Origin: Porphyrobacter sp.
GTDB taxonomy: Bacteria > Pseudomonadota > Alphaproteobacteria > Sphingomonadales > Sphingomonadaceae
Reading direction: 5' to 3'
DNA: 64,000 nucleotides
Assembly (NCBI GenBank): GCA_027531395.1
Contig: JAPZRO010000005.1
Location: 40,579-104,578, forward strand
The translations under genes were made by a program, and so were the position numbers. This document shows positions 52,707-61,624 of the stretch, piece by piece (position 1 is the stretch's first letter; every line of letters begins with the position of its first letter). The notes under the pieces are model-generated. The model had not been told where the DNA came from. It searched no databases and saw only the letters and a program-made list of their open reading frames with translations.

Positions 52707-54455
52707 ATGATGATTGAAGCCCCGGCCCGGTCGGCCACCCGATCCCTGCTGCGCGCCCTGCGGCGCTCGCGCAGCGCCAGCGTGCTGCCGATCATGGCGG
52801 CGGCGCTGGTGCCGGCGATGGCGATGATCGGCGCGGGGATCGATTACGGGCGGGCCTATCTGGTCGCGTCCAAGCTGCAGGGCGCGGCTGATGCCGGGGC
52901 GCTGGCAGCCGTGCGCGCCAAGCAGGTCTCCAGCAACAGCGCGAGCGAGGCGCAGGCGCTGGGCGCCGAATATGTCCGTGCCAACTTCCCCGACGACTAC
53001 AGCGGCGCAGCCCTTGCCGCACCAAGCATCGCGGTGACCGAGGAAGACGACGTGATCACCGCCTCGGTCACGCTCCGCGCTGCGGTCGATACCGCGCTGC
53101 TGCGGGTGATCGGGATCGAGACCCTCAACGTCAGCGTCAACTCCGTGGCCGAAGCCTCGGAGACCCTGCCGACCTCGATCGAGGCGCTGCTGGTACTCGA
53201 CAACACCGGCTCGATGCAGGGTGCGCGCATGGCCGCGCTCAAGACCGCATCGAAGAACTTCATCGACACGATCTATGGCGCGAAGGACACCCGCGACGGC
53301 TTCGCGGTCGGCATCCTGCCCTACAACACCATGGTCAATGTTGGCCGGCTGGTGCGCGCCCGCGCGCCGCAGATGGTGGCCGAATATCCCGGATACACCG
53401 ACATTCCCGTCACCGATCCGGTCGGCTGGAAGGGCTGCGTCTTTGCCGACCAGACCATCCAGAACATCTCTGCCGATCGCTTCACGCTCGATTCCGGGGC
53501 CTATGACCTCACCGACAACATGCCGGGCGAGGGCGGGATGCCGGACTTCGAGCCGTTCGTCTATCCGCCGGTCTATGTCGACAGCTTCCAGGATGTGAAC
53601 AATCGCTACCTGATCCCTACGGTGCGGCGCGACAATTTCTATTCCATCCCCACGGTGCGCACCGCGCTGGTGCGGATGCACGGGCAGAACATCTGCAAGG
53701 AACGCTTGTCCGGCATCCCGCTCGCCTGCAATTTTCCCAATACGGTGATCGATTTCAACCGCCTGCCGGACCGCACCCAGTATGTGAGCCCGCGCGCCTA
53801 CAGCCACAAGTCGGGCACCGGCACCAATGCCTCGCCCAACAACCTGTGGGGGGCCTCGCCCAACTACCAGTGCCCTGCGGAGGCGCTGCCGATCTCTTAT
53901 TCGGCTACCCGCACCCAGCTGCGCAGCTATATCGACAACGAGAACGAGGCGCTGATGCCCGGCACCGGCACGTTCCACAATCCGGCGATGACCTGGGCCT
54001 ACCGGCTGATCCAGCGCGATGACATCTTCACCCGCGCGCGCCCCGAGAACATCCCGGTCAAGAAGATCGTGATCTTCATGACCGACGGCAATTTCGACAG
54101 CCGCGACGACGGACGGCGGGTCGGCAGCACGCGCATCTTCGACACCGCCTACACCGCCTACAAGACCTACGAGGACCGGCTGATCGTCAATTCGACCACC
54201 CGCGCGGCCACCATCGACCACCTTGCGCGCCGCTTCGCCAAGACCTGCGAGGCGATGAAAGCCGACGGGATCGAGATCTACACCATCGCCTTCGCGCTCA
54301 ACAACGATGCCGAGGGCAACACCACCCGCGAGATGTTCCGCACCTGCGCAACCGATCGCAACACGCACTTCTTCTCGGCGGCGACGGGGGCCGATCTCAA
54401 CAACGCCTTCGTCACCATCGCGGCCGAGCTGATCCGCCTGAGGCTGGCGCAGTGA
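52707..54455 (+). CDS. tadG: TadG-like pilus assembly protein with von Willebrand A domain
   Basis: 582 aa. N-terminal TadE/G-like helix (SRSASVLPIMAAALVPAMAM, then ADAGALAAVRAKQ), followed by a VWA domain with MIDAS motif VLDNTGSMQG (Asp165, Ser169) and later IVIFMTDGNFDSRDDG. A long insert of about 200 residues between these is Pro/Tyr-rich with cysteine pairs. Acts in Flp/Tad pilus assembly or adhesion on the periplasmic side. Its TGA overlaps the next gene by four bases. Confidence 0.88.
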   Translation: MMIEAPARSATRSLLRALRRSRSASVLPIMAAALVPAMAMIGAGIDYGRAYLVASKLQGAADAGALAAVRAKQVSSNSASEAQALGAEYVRANFPDDYSGAALAAPSIAVTEEDDVITASVTLRAAVDTALLRVIGIETLNVSVNSVAEASETLPTSIEALLVLDNTGSMQGARMAALKTASKNFIDTIYGAKDTRDGFAVGILPYNTMVNVGRLVRARAPQMVAEYPGYTDIPVTDPVGWKGCVFADQTIQNISADRFTLDSGAYDLTDNMPGEGGMPDFEPFVYPPVYVDSFQDVNNRYLIPTVRRDNFYSIPTVRTALVRMHGQNICKERLSGIPLACNFPNTVIDFNRLPDRTQYVSPRAYSHKSGTGTNASPNNLWGASPNYQCPAEALPISYSATRTQLRSYIDNENEALMPGTGTFHNPAMTWAYRLIQRDDIFTRARPENIPVKKIVIFMTDGNFDSRDDGRRVGSTRIFDTAYTAYKTYEDRLIVNSTTRAATIDHLARRFAKTCEAMKADGIEIYTIAFALNNDAEGNTTREMFRTCATDRNTHFFSAATGADLNNAFVTIAAELIRLRLAQ

Positions 54456-55042
54456 TCCCGCGGCTGCGCCGACGCCTGCTGCGCGACAGCGCCGGGGTGA
54501 CGCTGGTCGAATTCGCGCTGGTCGCGCCGGTGATGTTCGTGCTGCTCGGCGCGCTGCTGGAGCTGGGCTATGTCGCCTTCGCTCGCTCGACGCTGGAAAG
54601 CGCGATCCTCGATGCCTCGCGCTCTGCCCGCGTGGCCGAATGCCCGGGCGAGGCGGCGGCGCTGATCGAGCAGGAAGTCAACGATCGCATGGCGGTGGTG
54701 ATCAGCCATGACGGCGCGCCGCCCGAGTTCACCGTGCGCTCCTACGGCGACGAATTCGGCAATGTCGGCAATCCCGAACCGTTCAACGATCTCGACGCCA
54801 GCGGCACCTATGGCCCGGGCGAGCCCTATACCGACATCAACGGCAATGCCCGCTGGGACGACGACATGGGCAGGGAGGGCAATTACGGCAGCTTTGGCGA
54901 AGTCGTGCAGTTCACCGCCACCTTCGAGGTCGCCTCGCTGCTGCCCTTCGTCGCGGCGCGGATCAACGGTAACGAGGGCTTCTATCCGATCGCGGCCGAG
55001 ACGGTGGTGCGCAACGAGCCGTTCAAGGACGTCGAATGCTGA
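54452..55042 (+). CDS. tadE: TadE-family pseudopilin with calcium-loop-like insert
   Basis: 196 aa. TadE pseudopilin start: basic cytoplasmic stub then GVTLVEFALVAPVMFVLLGA and the +5 Glu of the pilin-like motif. After about 60 residues an Asp/Gly-rich stretch (residues 112-138: DLDASGTYGPGE, TDINGNARWDDD) resembles EF-hand or dockerin calcium loops. GTG start overlaps the tadG stop; its own stop overlaps the third gene. Confidence 0.85.
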   Translation: MIPRLRRRLLRDSAGVTLVEFALVAPVMFVLLGALLELGYVAFARSTLESAILDASRSARVAECPGEAAALIEQEVNDRMAVVISHDGAPPEFTVRSYGDEFGNVGNPEPFNDLDASGTYGPGEPYTDINGNARWDDDMGREGNYGSFGEVVQFTATFEVASLLPFVAARINGNEGFYPIAAETVVRNEPFKDVEC

Positions 55043-55686
55043 GCGCCCCCTTGCGCCTGCTGCGCGCGCTGGCCCGCGACACGCGCGGGCTGGCCTTCAT
55101 CGAATTTGCCTATGTCCTGCCGGTGTTCCTCGGCTTCGGGCTGGTGGGGCTCGAATTCACCAATGTCGTGCTGGCGCGCCAGAAGACCGAGCGGATCGCG
55201 GCGACGCTGGCCGATCTGGTCGCGGGCAACCAGGTGCCACCCAACGAGCGCCAGATGGGCGACCTCTTCGCTGCGGTCCCCGCGATCGCGCGGCCCTTTC
55301 CTTTCGGGGATGACGGCAATGTGGTGATCACAGCGGTGGTCGGGATCAATGATCCCGACGATGACGAGATCCAGAACAAGATCGCCTGGCAGCGCTGCAT
55401 GCGCCGCAATTCCCACGCCAGCCGGATCGGGCGGCAATGGGCCGGGTCGGTGGACATTGCCGACGGTCCCGGGGTGGCGCTGCCCGGCGGGCTGGAGCTC
55501 GGCCAGAACCAGATGGTGATCGTCGCCGAGGTGTTCTACCCCTATCGCCCGGTGATCGCGCAGAGCATCGTCGACGGCATCCTGCCCGAGGACAACCTCT
55601 TCACCGAGATATCCACCTTCCGCACCCGCGGGCAGGCGATCATGAACGTGACGCCGGTGAGCGGGGTCACGACGCATTCTTGCTGA
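55036..55686 (+). CDS. Second TadE-family pseudopilin
   Basis: 216 aa. Begins with a basic segment and DTRGLAFIEFAYVLPVFLGFGLVGL, the TadE motif, then an extracellular domain with LVAGNQVPPNERQMGDLFAAV and two late cysteines. Overlaps the previous gene by seven bases. The minor pseudopilin partner in Tad systems (TadE/TadF pair). Confidence 0.85.
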   Translation: MLSAPLRLLRALARDTRGLAFIEFAYVLPVFLGFGLVGLEFTNVVLARQKTERIAATLADLVAGNQVPPNERQMGDLFAAVPAIARPFPFGDDGNVVITAVVGINDPDDDEIQNKIAWQRCMRRNSHASRIGRQWAGSVDIADGPGVALPGGLELGQNQMVIVAEVFYPYRPVIAQSIVDGILPEDNLFTEISTFRTRGQAIMNVTPVSGVTTHSC

Positions 55687-55726
55687 GACGGCTGGCGGGC
55701 GGCGCTGCGGGTGCTAGAACGGCGCG

Positions 55727-55963
55727 ATGGAGCCGCCTTCGCCCTACCACCCGCCGGTCAAGCGAAGTCTCGCGATTGCCGGGCACAAGACCTCGATCAG
55801 CCTCGAACCGCTGTTCTGGGAGATGCTGCGCGAGGCCGCGGCGGCCGAAGGGCTGGCGGTCGCCGCATTGGTGGCGCGGATCGATGCCGAGCGGATCAAG
55901 TCCCCCACGCCCCCCGGCCTCGCATCCGCGATCCGGGTGTGGCTGGTGGCGAACCGGGCTTAG
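55727..55963 (+). CDS. Ribbon-helix-helix domain protein
   Basis: 78 aa. The RHH_4-type core KRSLAIAGHKTSISLEPLFW forms the beta-strand and the first helix WEMLREAAAAEGL, and the second helix VAALVARIDAER follows. Family members are small DNA-binding proteins in alphaproteobacteria. Alone, with no toxin partner. Its stop overlaps the convergent VOC gene by four bases. Confidence 0.85.
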   Translation: MEPPSPYHPPVKRSLAIAGHKTSISLEPLFWEMLREAAAAEGLAVAALVARIDAERIKSPTPPGLASAIRVWLVANRA

Positions 55964-56346
55964 TCGACCGGCGGCACGCCCGGGGGATAGTAGGAAATCT
56001 CGACCCGCAGCCCGTCGGGATCGGGGACGAACAGCGCGGTGATGCCCGGATCGAAGGTCTGGAGCCGCGCTTCTATCCCGGCCTCCTCCAGTTCCGCCGC
56101 CAGCGCCCGCACCGCCTCGGCGCTCGGCGCGGCAAAGCCGAAATGGTTGAGGCCCGGGGCATAGCGGCCATAGTCGCCCGTCCCCTCCTTGGCCTTGCCG
56201 AACTGGATGTGCAGCCCCGTCGGATGCGCCCAGATATGCGGCTTCTTCTGCACGAAGCCGAGGCGCGGCAAGAGGAAGCCGTAGAACGCCGCCGCCGCCT
56301 CGGGCGAGCGCGAGAGGATCGTCAGGTGATCGAGCGCATAGGTCAT
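55960..56346 (-). CDS. VOC-family (glyoxalase/bleomycin-resistance fold) protein
   Basis: 128 aa. Opens MTYALDHLTILSRSPEAAAAFYG (paired beta-alpha-beta-beta-beta) and ends with VPDPDGLRVEISYYP, with metal-ligand His8 and Glu in RVEISY; the middle LNHFGFAAPSAEAV holds another His. Likely a metal-dependent enzyme or binding protein; substrate unknown. Confidence 0.87.
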   Translation of the reverse strand: MTYALDHLTILSRSPEAAAAFYGFLLPRLGFVQKKPHIWAHPTGLHIQFGKAKEGTGDYGRYAPGLNHFGFAAPSAEAVRALAAELEEAGIEARLQTFDPGITALFVPDPDGLRVEISYYPPGVPPVD

Positions 56347-56375
56347 GCGCCTTCAGATAGGGCGCGTAGCATGCG

Positions 56376-57107
56376 CTACAACCCCCGCCAGATCTTCGCC
56401 GCCGCGCTGTCCTTCGCCCCGTAGCGCGCGGGCGCGCAGCGGGCGGGGCGGAAGGTCTTGGCGTAGCACAGGCGCAATTCCTCCAGCCACCCGCGTTGGT
56501 TGAGCTTCACGCCGATGGCGCTCGCCGGAATGCCGGGATTGGCATCGGCAAAGGCGGCGCGGATGCGCCCGGCGGTGAGGCCTTTCTCGCGGCTGATGCG
56601 GTCGTAATCGGGGATGCGATAGGAATCCCACAGGATGCGGGTGATCTTGAGATAGGCCGCCGGATTGCTGACCATGCAGGAGCCGTGCTTGGCCCATTGG
56701 CGCGTGATCAGGCGCTCGGACGGCATCATGCAAATCGCGCTGCGGATGTCGGACAGTGTGAGCGCTCTCTCGGCCACGCACCATTGCGGCCAGCTCTGCC
56801 CGCTTTCAGGCCAGAGCCCGTGCACGACCAGCCCGAAGCTGCCATTCGCGCCCGAACACTGGACGGCATGGCTGCGCTGATCGGCGCGCGGCTTGCAGAA
56901 CTCCGGCGACCAGCTGAGCGCGAGGGTGTACCCTGTCACCGGCAGCGAGCGGCGCGGGCCGTCGGGGGTGATCTGCGGCACCGAACGCACTTGCGGCGCG
57001 CGGCACTGGTAGGCCTGTGCGTGGGCGGCGGCGGGCAGGGCCAGCAGCGCCAGTGCAGCGAGGAGGCTATGCGAAAGTCGCAGGATCGACCCCTCCCTTG
57101 TCCGCAA
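56376..57107 (-). CDS. Ribonuclease T2 family protein
   Basis: 243 aa exported RNase. Signal peptide LSHSLLAALALLALPAAAHA. CAS1 motif VVHGLWPESG (catalytic His) and CAS2 motif LITRQWAKHGSC (catalytic His); the CAS2 acid is Gln rather than the usual Glu, and Arg precedes it. Cysteines are numerous, as is usual for disulfide-rich T2 enzymes. Start TTG 57107 overlaps the preceding gene by 41 bases and is uncertain; GGGAGGGG nearby could instead serve a start farther in. Confidence 0.87.
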   Translation of the reverse strand: MRTREGSILRLSHSLLAALALLALPAAAHAQAYQCRAPQVRSVPQITPDGPRRSLPVTGYTLALSWSPEFCKPRADQRSHAVQCSGANGSFGLVVHGLWPESGQSWPQWCVAERALTLSDIRSAICMMPSERLITRQWAKHGSCMVSNPAAYLKITRILWDSYRIPDYDRISREKGLTAGRIRAAFADANPGIPASAIGVKLNQRGWLEELRLCYAKTFRPARCAPARYGAKDSAAAKIWRGL

Positions 57108-57513
57108 ACCAACGGTTGCTGGCGGGGGTGAAGAGCATCGCCACCGCCGTCACTGCGAGCACGAGCGATACCAGCCACAACGGCTGATGTCTCGCGACCA
57201 CTGCCAGCATCGGCAGGGACATCAGCAGTCCCGCAACTTTGGCGAGCGCCATGATCGTCACCATCCAGCGGGCGAAACGCACCGCCGACAGCCAGACCAT
57301 CGCGATCGGGATCAGCGCGATCGAGAGCCACGCGCTGTGCCAGACGATCAGCAGATCGCGCGACCAGACGATATCCGGAATGGCCTTCTGATAGGCCACC
57401 AGCTGGATTTCTATCCGCGTCAGCCCGTCGACGCATGAGACCAAAGCAGCGCCGAAAAACAGCAGCGCGAACAGCGTGATGCTGCGCGGACGCCGCCGCG
57501 AGAGCGGGATCAT
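57067..57513 (-). CDS. Membrane protein, unknown function
   Basis: 148 aa with four hydrophobic segments (about 11-32, 57-80, 83-106, 110-132). Includes ITLFALLFFGAALVSCVDGL and LLIVWHSAWLSIALIPIAMVW. No family recognised. ATG at 57513 overlaps the nadC stop by four bases, so nadC, this gene and RNase T2 form one transcription unit. Confidence 0.75.
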   Translation of the reverse strand: MIPLSRRRPRSITLFALLFFGAALVSCVDGLTRIEIQLVAYQKAIPDIVWSRDLLIVWHSAWLSIALIPIAMVWLSAVRFARWMVTIMALAKVAGLLMSLPMLAVVARHQPLWLVSLVLAVTAVAMLFTPASNRWFADKGGVDPATFA

Positions 57514-58382
57514 AGCGGCTTGAAATCCAGCCCGATATCGGCCGCGGGCGCGCTTTGCGTGAGGCGGCCGACCGAGATGTAGTCGACCCCGCTCGCCGCC
57601 TTGGCCGCAATGGTCTGGAGGTTGACGCCCCCGCTCGCCTCGGTCGGCACGCGGCCTGCGACGATCCGCACCGCCTCGGCCAGCGTCGCCGGGTCCATGT
57701 TGTCGAGCAGCAGGTGATGCGCGCCTGCGGCCAGCGCCGGCTCGATCTGGTCGAGGCTGTCCACCTCGCAGATGATCTTTTCGACCCCGGCTTCCCGCGC
57801 GCGGCGCACCGCCTCGCCGACCGAACCGGCGACCGCGACGTGGTTATCCTTGATCATCGCCGCATCCCACAGCCCCATGCGGTGGTTCTGCGCGCCGCCC
57901 TGGCGGGTGGCGTATTTCTCGAGAAACCGGAGCCCCGGGATGGTCTTGCGGGTGTCGAGCAGGGTGCAGGCCGGATTGCCGCCGGGGCCGCGCATCGCGG
58001 TGACATAGGCCTGCGTCAGCGTGGCGATGCCCGAGAGGTGCTGGACGATGTTCAAGGCGCTGCGTTCGGCGGTGAGCAGCGCGCGGGCCTTGCCTTCGAT
58101 GCGCATCAGATCGGTGCCCGCTGGCACCTTGTCACCGTCATGCACGAGGGTTTCGATGGTGCAGCCGGGGTCAAGGTGCCGGAAGAAGGCCTCTGCCAGC
58201 GGCAGTCCGGCGACGACGATGGCATCCCGGCTGTCCATCACGCCGGTAAAGCGCGCCTCGGCGGGGATCACGCTTTCGGAGGTCACATCGCGCCCGCCGC
58301 CGGGCAGGCCCTCTCCGAGGTCCTCCGCCAGGGTTGCGCGGATGAAGGTGGCGAGGTCGAAGCCGGGGAGGGTGAAGGTCAC
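57510..58382 (-). CDS. nadC: Nicotinate-nucleotide pyrophosphorylase (carboxylating)
   Basis: 290 aa. Makes nicotinic acid mononucleotide from quinolinate and PRPP. Motifs: ALNIVQHLSGIAT, LLDTRKTIPGLRFLEKYA, GGAQNHRMGLWDAAMIKDNHV, EVDSLDQ, LLLDNM, and EASGGVNLQTI. GTG start at 58382 follows GGAG seven bases away. Follows a dispersed repeat. Confidence 0.96.
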   Translation of the reverse strand: MTFTLPGFDLATFIRATLAEDLGEGLPGGGRDVTSESVIPAEARFTGVMDSRDAIVVAGLPLAEAFFRHLDPGCTIETLVHDGDKVPAGTDLMRIEGKARALLTAERSALNIVQHLSGIATLTQAYVTAMRGPGGNPACTLLDTRKTIPGLRFLEKYATRQGGAQNHRMGLWDAAMIKDNHVAVAGSVGEAVRRAREAGVEKIICEVDSLDQIEPALAAGAHHLLLDNMDPATLAEAVRIVAGRVPTEASGGVNLQTIAAKAASGVDYISVGRLTQSAPAADIGLDFKPL

Positions 58383-58391
58383 GCACTAACT

Positions 58392-58474
58392 CCGTTCGCC
58401 CTGAGCCTGTCGAAGGGCCGTTCTTCACTTCGGTAGAAGAAAAAGCGGTGCTTCGACAAGCTCAGCACGAACGG
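58392..58474. repeat. Dispersed palindromic repeat (family 3) between a LytTR gene and nadC
   Basis: Left arm 58392-58418 starts CCGTTCGCCCTGAGCCTGTC; right arm 58448-58474 reads GTGCTTCGACAAGCTCAGCA and beyond. They are inverted copies with four or five mismatches. The centre also holds TTCTTCAC-TTCG-GTAGAAGAA, a UUCG-capped stem. Common in sphingomonad genomes. Confidence 0.8.
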
Positions 58475-58482
58475 ATGAGGCA

Positions 58483-59289
58483 TCAATGCACGAAGCGGGC
58501 CACCACGTCGCGATAGGAGCGCGACACCTTCACCTCTGAACCGCTCTCCAGCACCAGGAAACACTCGCCGTTGGTGTGGGGCTTCACCTGCCGCACCAGA
58601 TCGAGGTTGACGATCGTGCTCCGGTGGACGCGCTGGAACTTGCGCGGATCGAGACGGCGTTCGAGGTCCTTCATCGTCTCGCGCAGCACCAGCGAATTGT
58701 CGCCGGTGGAGATGATCATGTAGTCGCCCGCGGCCTCGATATGCTCGATCGAGTCCACTTCCACGCGGAAGATCTGGCCGCGGTCCTTGACGTTGATGAG
58801 CTTCTCGAAGCGGTCCGCGCTTTCGGTGGTGGCGGTGGTGGTCTCGACGAAATCGGCGGCGCGTTCCGGCGCGACTTCGGCGAGCACGTCGAGCAGTTGC
58901 CCGGCATCCTCGGCCGATTTCTTCTCGGCCAGGCGCTGGCGCACGCGCTCGATGGTGTCGGCGAGCTTCTGTTCGTCGACCGGCTTCATCAGGTAGTTGA
59001 CGGCATTGGCCTCGAACGCGCGGATCGCGTGTTCTTCATAGGCGGTGACGAAGACGAAAAGCGGCGGCTCGATATCCATCACGCCCTTGACGACCGAAAA
59101 GCCGTCGAAGCCGGGCATCTGGATGTCGAGGAAGACGAGATCGGGCTTCTCGGTCTTGATCTTGCGGATGGCCTCGCGCCCGTTGGCGCAGGTGTCGATG
59201 ATCTCGACATCCTCGAAGGGTTGCAGGCGCAGCTGGAGGCCCTGGATGGCGAGTTTCTCGTCGTCGACAAGGATGGTTCTGATGGTCAT
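58483..59289 (-). CDS. LytTR-family response regulator (second)
   Basis: 268 aa. Receiver domain with DDEKLAIQGLQLRL, phospho-acceptor Asp55 in LVFLDIQMPGFDGFS, FVTAYEEHAIRAFEANAVNYLMKPV; then a linker with Thr/Glu-rich stretch, and LytTR domain (about 170-268) with ISTGDNSLVLRETMKDLERR, RVHRSTIVNLDLVRQVKPH and KVSRSYRDVVARF. Start overlaps the histidine kinase stop (ATGA). Confidence 0.93.
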   Translation of the reverse strand: MTIRTILVDDEKLAIQGLQLRLQPFEDVEIIDTCANGREAIRKIKTEKPDLVFLDIQMPGFDGFSVVKGVMDIEPPLFVFVTAYEEHAIRAFEANAVNYLMKPVDEQKLADTIERVRQRLAEKKSAEDAGQLLDVLAEVAPERAADFVETTTATTESADRFEKLINVKDRGQIFRVEVDSIEHIEAAGDYMIISTGDNSLVLRETMKDLERRLDPRKFQRVHRSTIVNLDLVRQVKPHTNGECFLVLESGSEVKVSRSYRDVVARFVH

Positions 59290-60539
59290 GCGGGGGTTCC
59301 GGAGGCTCGTTGCGGGGGGTTGAGGGGGATGACCTGGGCGCCGGGGGAGGCGGCAGGGGCATCGCCTGCGGGGACCGGCAGGGGGGCCGGCAATTCGGGT
59401 TCGGCGGCGCGGACGAAGGGTATCTCGATCAGCACGGTGAAGCCGCCGCCGGGTTCCGAGCGGGTTTCGAACAGGTGCGTATCGCCATAGGCCTGCATCA
59501 GCCGGTTGCGGATATTGGCGAGGCCGACGCCGGTCGAGACCGGGCGGCCCGGCGCATGGCCCGAGCGCATCTCGGCGCGCAGTTCGCCCGCATCCATCCG
59601 GTCGAACAGCAGCGGCTCCTCCGCCCCCGGCCCGGTATCCTCGACCGTGAGACGCAGCCGGTCACCGATCACGCGCGCGGAGAGGGAAATGCGCGCGCCT
59701 TCCTCCTGCGGGCTGACGGCGTATTTGATCGCGTTCTCGACCAGCGGTTGCAGCAGCATCGAGGGCAGCTGCGCATCCATCGCGGCATCGTCGATCTCGA
59801 AATGGGTGCGCAGCCGCTCCTCGAACCGCATCCGCTCGATATCGAGATAGAGCTGCAGCGTCTCGATCTCCTGCGCCAGCGTCACCTGGCTGCCGGGCTC
59901 GGCGATCAGCGTGTGGCGAAGGAAGCCCGACAGGCGGGTGAGCATCGCGTTGGCCGGCTCGGTCTGCTTGAGCAGCACCAGCGTGCTGATCGAATTCAGC
60001 GTGTTGAACAGGAAGTGCGGGTTCAATTGGTAGCGCAGCATGGCGAGCTGCGCAGCGGTGGCCTGCGCCTCCAGCCGCTCCAGCCGGTCGGCCTGCCGTT
60101 CCACCGTAAGGAAGAAATTGATCGCGTAATACAGCGCGCTCCACCCGCCCAGCAGGGTAAGCGGCAGGTAGAGCAGGCCGATCAACCGCTGCACGAAGCT
60201 CGTCTCGCGGGTTGCGCCGTAATAGACGCCCTGCACCCAGGCATCGATCGAGGCGTGGAGCAGCACCGCGAAGAACAGCACCAGCGCGGTCACGCCCCAT
60301 GTCACCAGCGGCTGCTGGTGGATCAGCTTGCGGTAGATCACCGAGAGGATCAGGCTGATCGAGAAGCCGGTGATGGTGGTGACGAGGATCAGCGCTAGCA
60401 GATCGAGGGGCTGCTGGTTGGCCAGCGCCGAGACCGCGCGCAGCAGAAAAGCCGCGCCCCAGCCAGCCAGCTGGAGGTTCCAGAACGCGCGGTTCTTGCT
60501 CGCGAAGAACGGCGCCGGCTGGATCTGGAGCACTGCCAT
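59286..60539 (-). CDS. LytS-type sensor histidine kinase (second)
   Basis: 417 aa. Four to five hydrophobic segments in residues 24-145, then His_kinase motif YQLNPHFLFNTLNSI (His175), N box VENAIKYAVSP, and G boxes VEDTGPGAEEP and GVGLANIRNRL. Tail is Pro/Ala-rich. Partner of the overlapping LytTR gene. Unlike the first kinase, the soluble loop between helices is short. Confidence 0.92.
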   Translation of the reverse strand: MAVLQIQPAPFFASKNRAFWNLQLAGWGAAFLLRAVSALANQQPLDLLALILVTTITGFSISLILSVIYRKLIHQQPLVTWGVTALVLFFAVLLHASIDAWVQGVYYGATRETSFVQRLIGLLYLPLTLLGGWSALYYAINFFLTVERQADRLERLEAQATAAQLAMLRYQLNPHFLFNTLNSISTLVLLKQTEPANAMLTRLSGFLRHTLIAEPGSQVTLAQEIETLQLYLDIERMRFEERLRTHFEIDDAAMDAQLPSMLLQPLVENAIKYAVSPQEEGARISLSARVIGDRLRLTVEDTGPGAEEPLLFDRMDAGELRAEMRSGHAPGRPVSTGVGLANIRNRLMQAYGDTHLFETRSEPGGGFTVLIEIPFVRAAEPELPAPLPVPAGDAPAASPGAQVIPLNPPQRASGTPA

Positions 60540-60625
60540 AGGGGGAGCGGTCTAACGCATTTCGTCGCAAACCGCACCGCAATTCGCGCAAGGGGTCGCG
60601 CCCCCGCAACGGCTCGGCGCAGCGA

Positions 60626-61624
60626 TCACGGCCTGACTTCCGGCATCAGCCCGCCTGCGGGATTGATCTCGCGGCGGAAATGGCTGCGCCAGTCGGCCCG
60701 GCCCTCGCGGGTCACCAGCCCGGCGATCAGCGGCAGTTCGGCGGTGACGAATTCCACTCTCTCGTCCCAGCCATCATGGTTGCGCACCATCAGCAGCCCG
60801 GCGTCATGCTTCCGGCCCCAGCGATCCCAGAAGCGTGCGGCGGCGGCCGGATCATAGCCCGCATTGGCGAGCAGCCACGGCATCAGCCGGTCGGCCTCGC
60901 GCTCGGTGCGGCGCACATGGCGGCGGCTGCGCCCGTGGGTGTCGAGCCATGCGTCATGTCCCAGCACATTATGCGCCAGCTCGTGCGCCACCAGCGCGGC
61001 GAACAGTTCCTCCTCGGGATAGGCGAAGGCGGGAAAGTCGATCCCGATCACCACGCGGTTGCCATCGGCCACCGCCTTGTCGCCCTCGCCCATCAGCTCG
61101 AACCGGCTGGCGCAGACCTCGACCGGCTGGAGCCGCACCTCGCCCCCGTCGGCAAAGCCGATGGCGATCCCGCCATGCTCGGCCAGCATCGCCTCGACGT
61201 GATCATGCGCCCAGACCAGCCGCTGCCAGTCCATCGCCTTGCCCGCAGGCCAGGCGTTGGGATCAAGGGCTTCGAGGCGGACGATCTCGCGGTTGCGCGT
61301 CACCCCGCCCGCCAGCGCGGCGGGCGATCCGCGCGCGGCGGTCTGCACCGCGAAATCGCGGGTGAGGCCCAGCGCCTTGCGGGCGATCGCGGGCGCGCCG
61401 TAGCTCGCCATGTCCTGCAATTGCAGGCCGACCGAGGGCACCACCTTGGGGCAGAAGCCGACATTGCCGCGCGCCAGCCGCCAGCCCACGTCCTGCAAGC
61501 GCTGGTCGGCATCCTGAAACCGCCCGATCGCGGCGCGTTCGGCGGTGTAGTCGATGGCGGGAGCGGTCTGGGCGGCGAGCGGCGCGGCGAACAACAGCGC
61601 GCCCGCCAGCAGGGCGCGCCTCAT
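60626..61624 (-). CDS. Exported M48-like zinc protease
   Basis: 332 aa. Signal peptide MRRALLAGALLFAAPLAAQ. Zinc motif HELAHN (HExxH) in LVAHELAHNVLGHDAWL, and TEREADRLMPWLLANAGYD supplies the third ligand, as in M48 proteases. The first half has no known domain; cysteines occur at FCPKVV and VCASRF. Its start overlaps the DsbA-like gene stop by four bases (ATGA), so they form an operon. Confidence 0.85.
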   Translation of the reverse strand: MRRALLAGALLFAAPLAAQTAPAIDYTAERAAIGRFQDADQRLQDVGWRLARGNVGFCPKVVPSVGLQLQDMASYGAPAIARKALGLTRDFAVQTAARGSPAALAGGVTRNREIVRLEALDPNAWPAGKAMDWQRLVWAHDHVEAMLAEHGGIAIGFADGGEVRLQPVEVCASRFELMGEGDKAVADGNRVVIGIDFPAFAYPEEELFAALVAHELAHNVLGHDAWLDTHGRSRRHVRRTEREADRLMPWLLANAGYDPAAAARFWDRWGRKHDAGLLMVRNHDGWDERVEFVTAELPLIAGLVTREGRADWRSHFRREINPAGGLMPEVRP

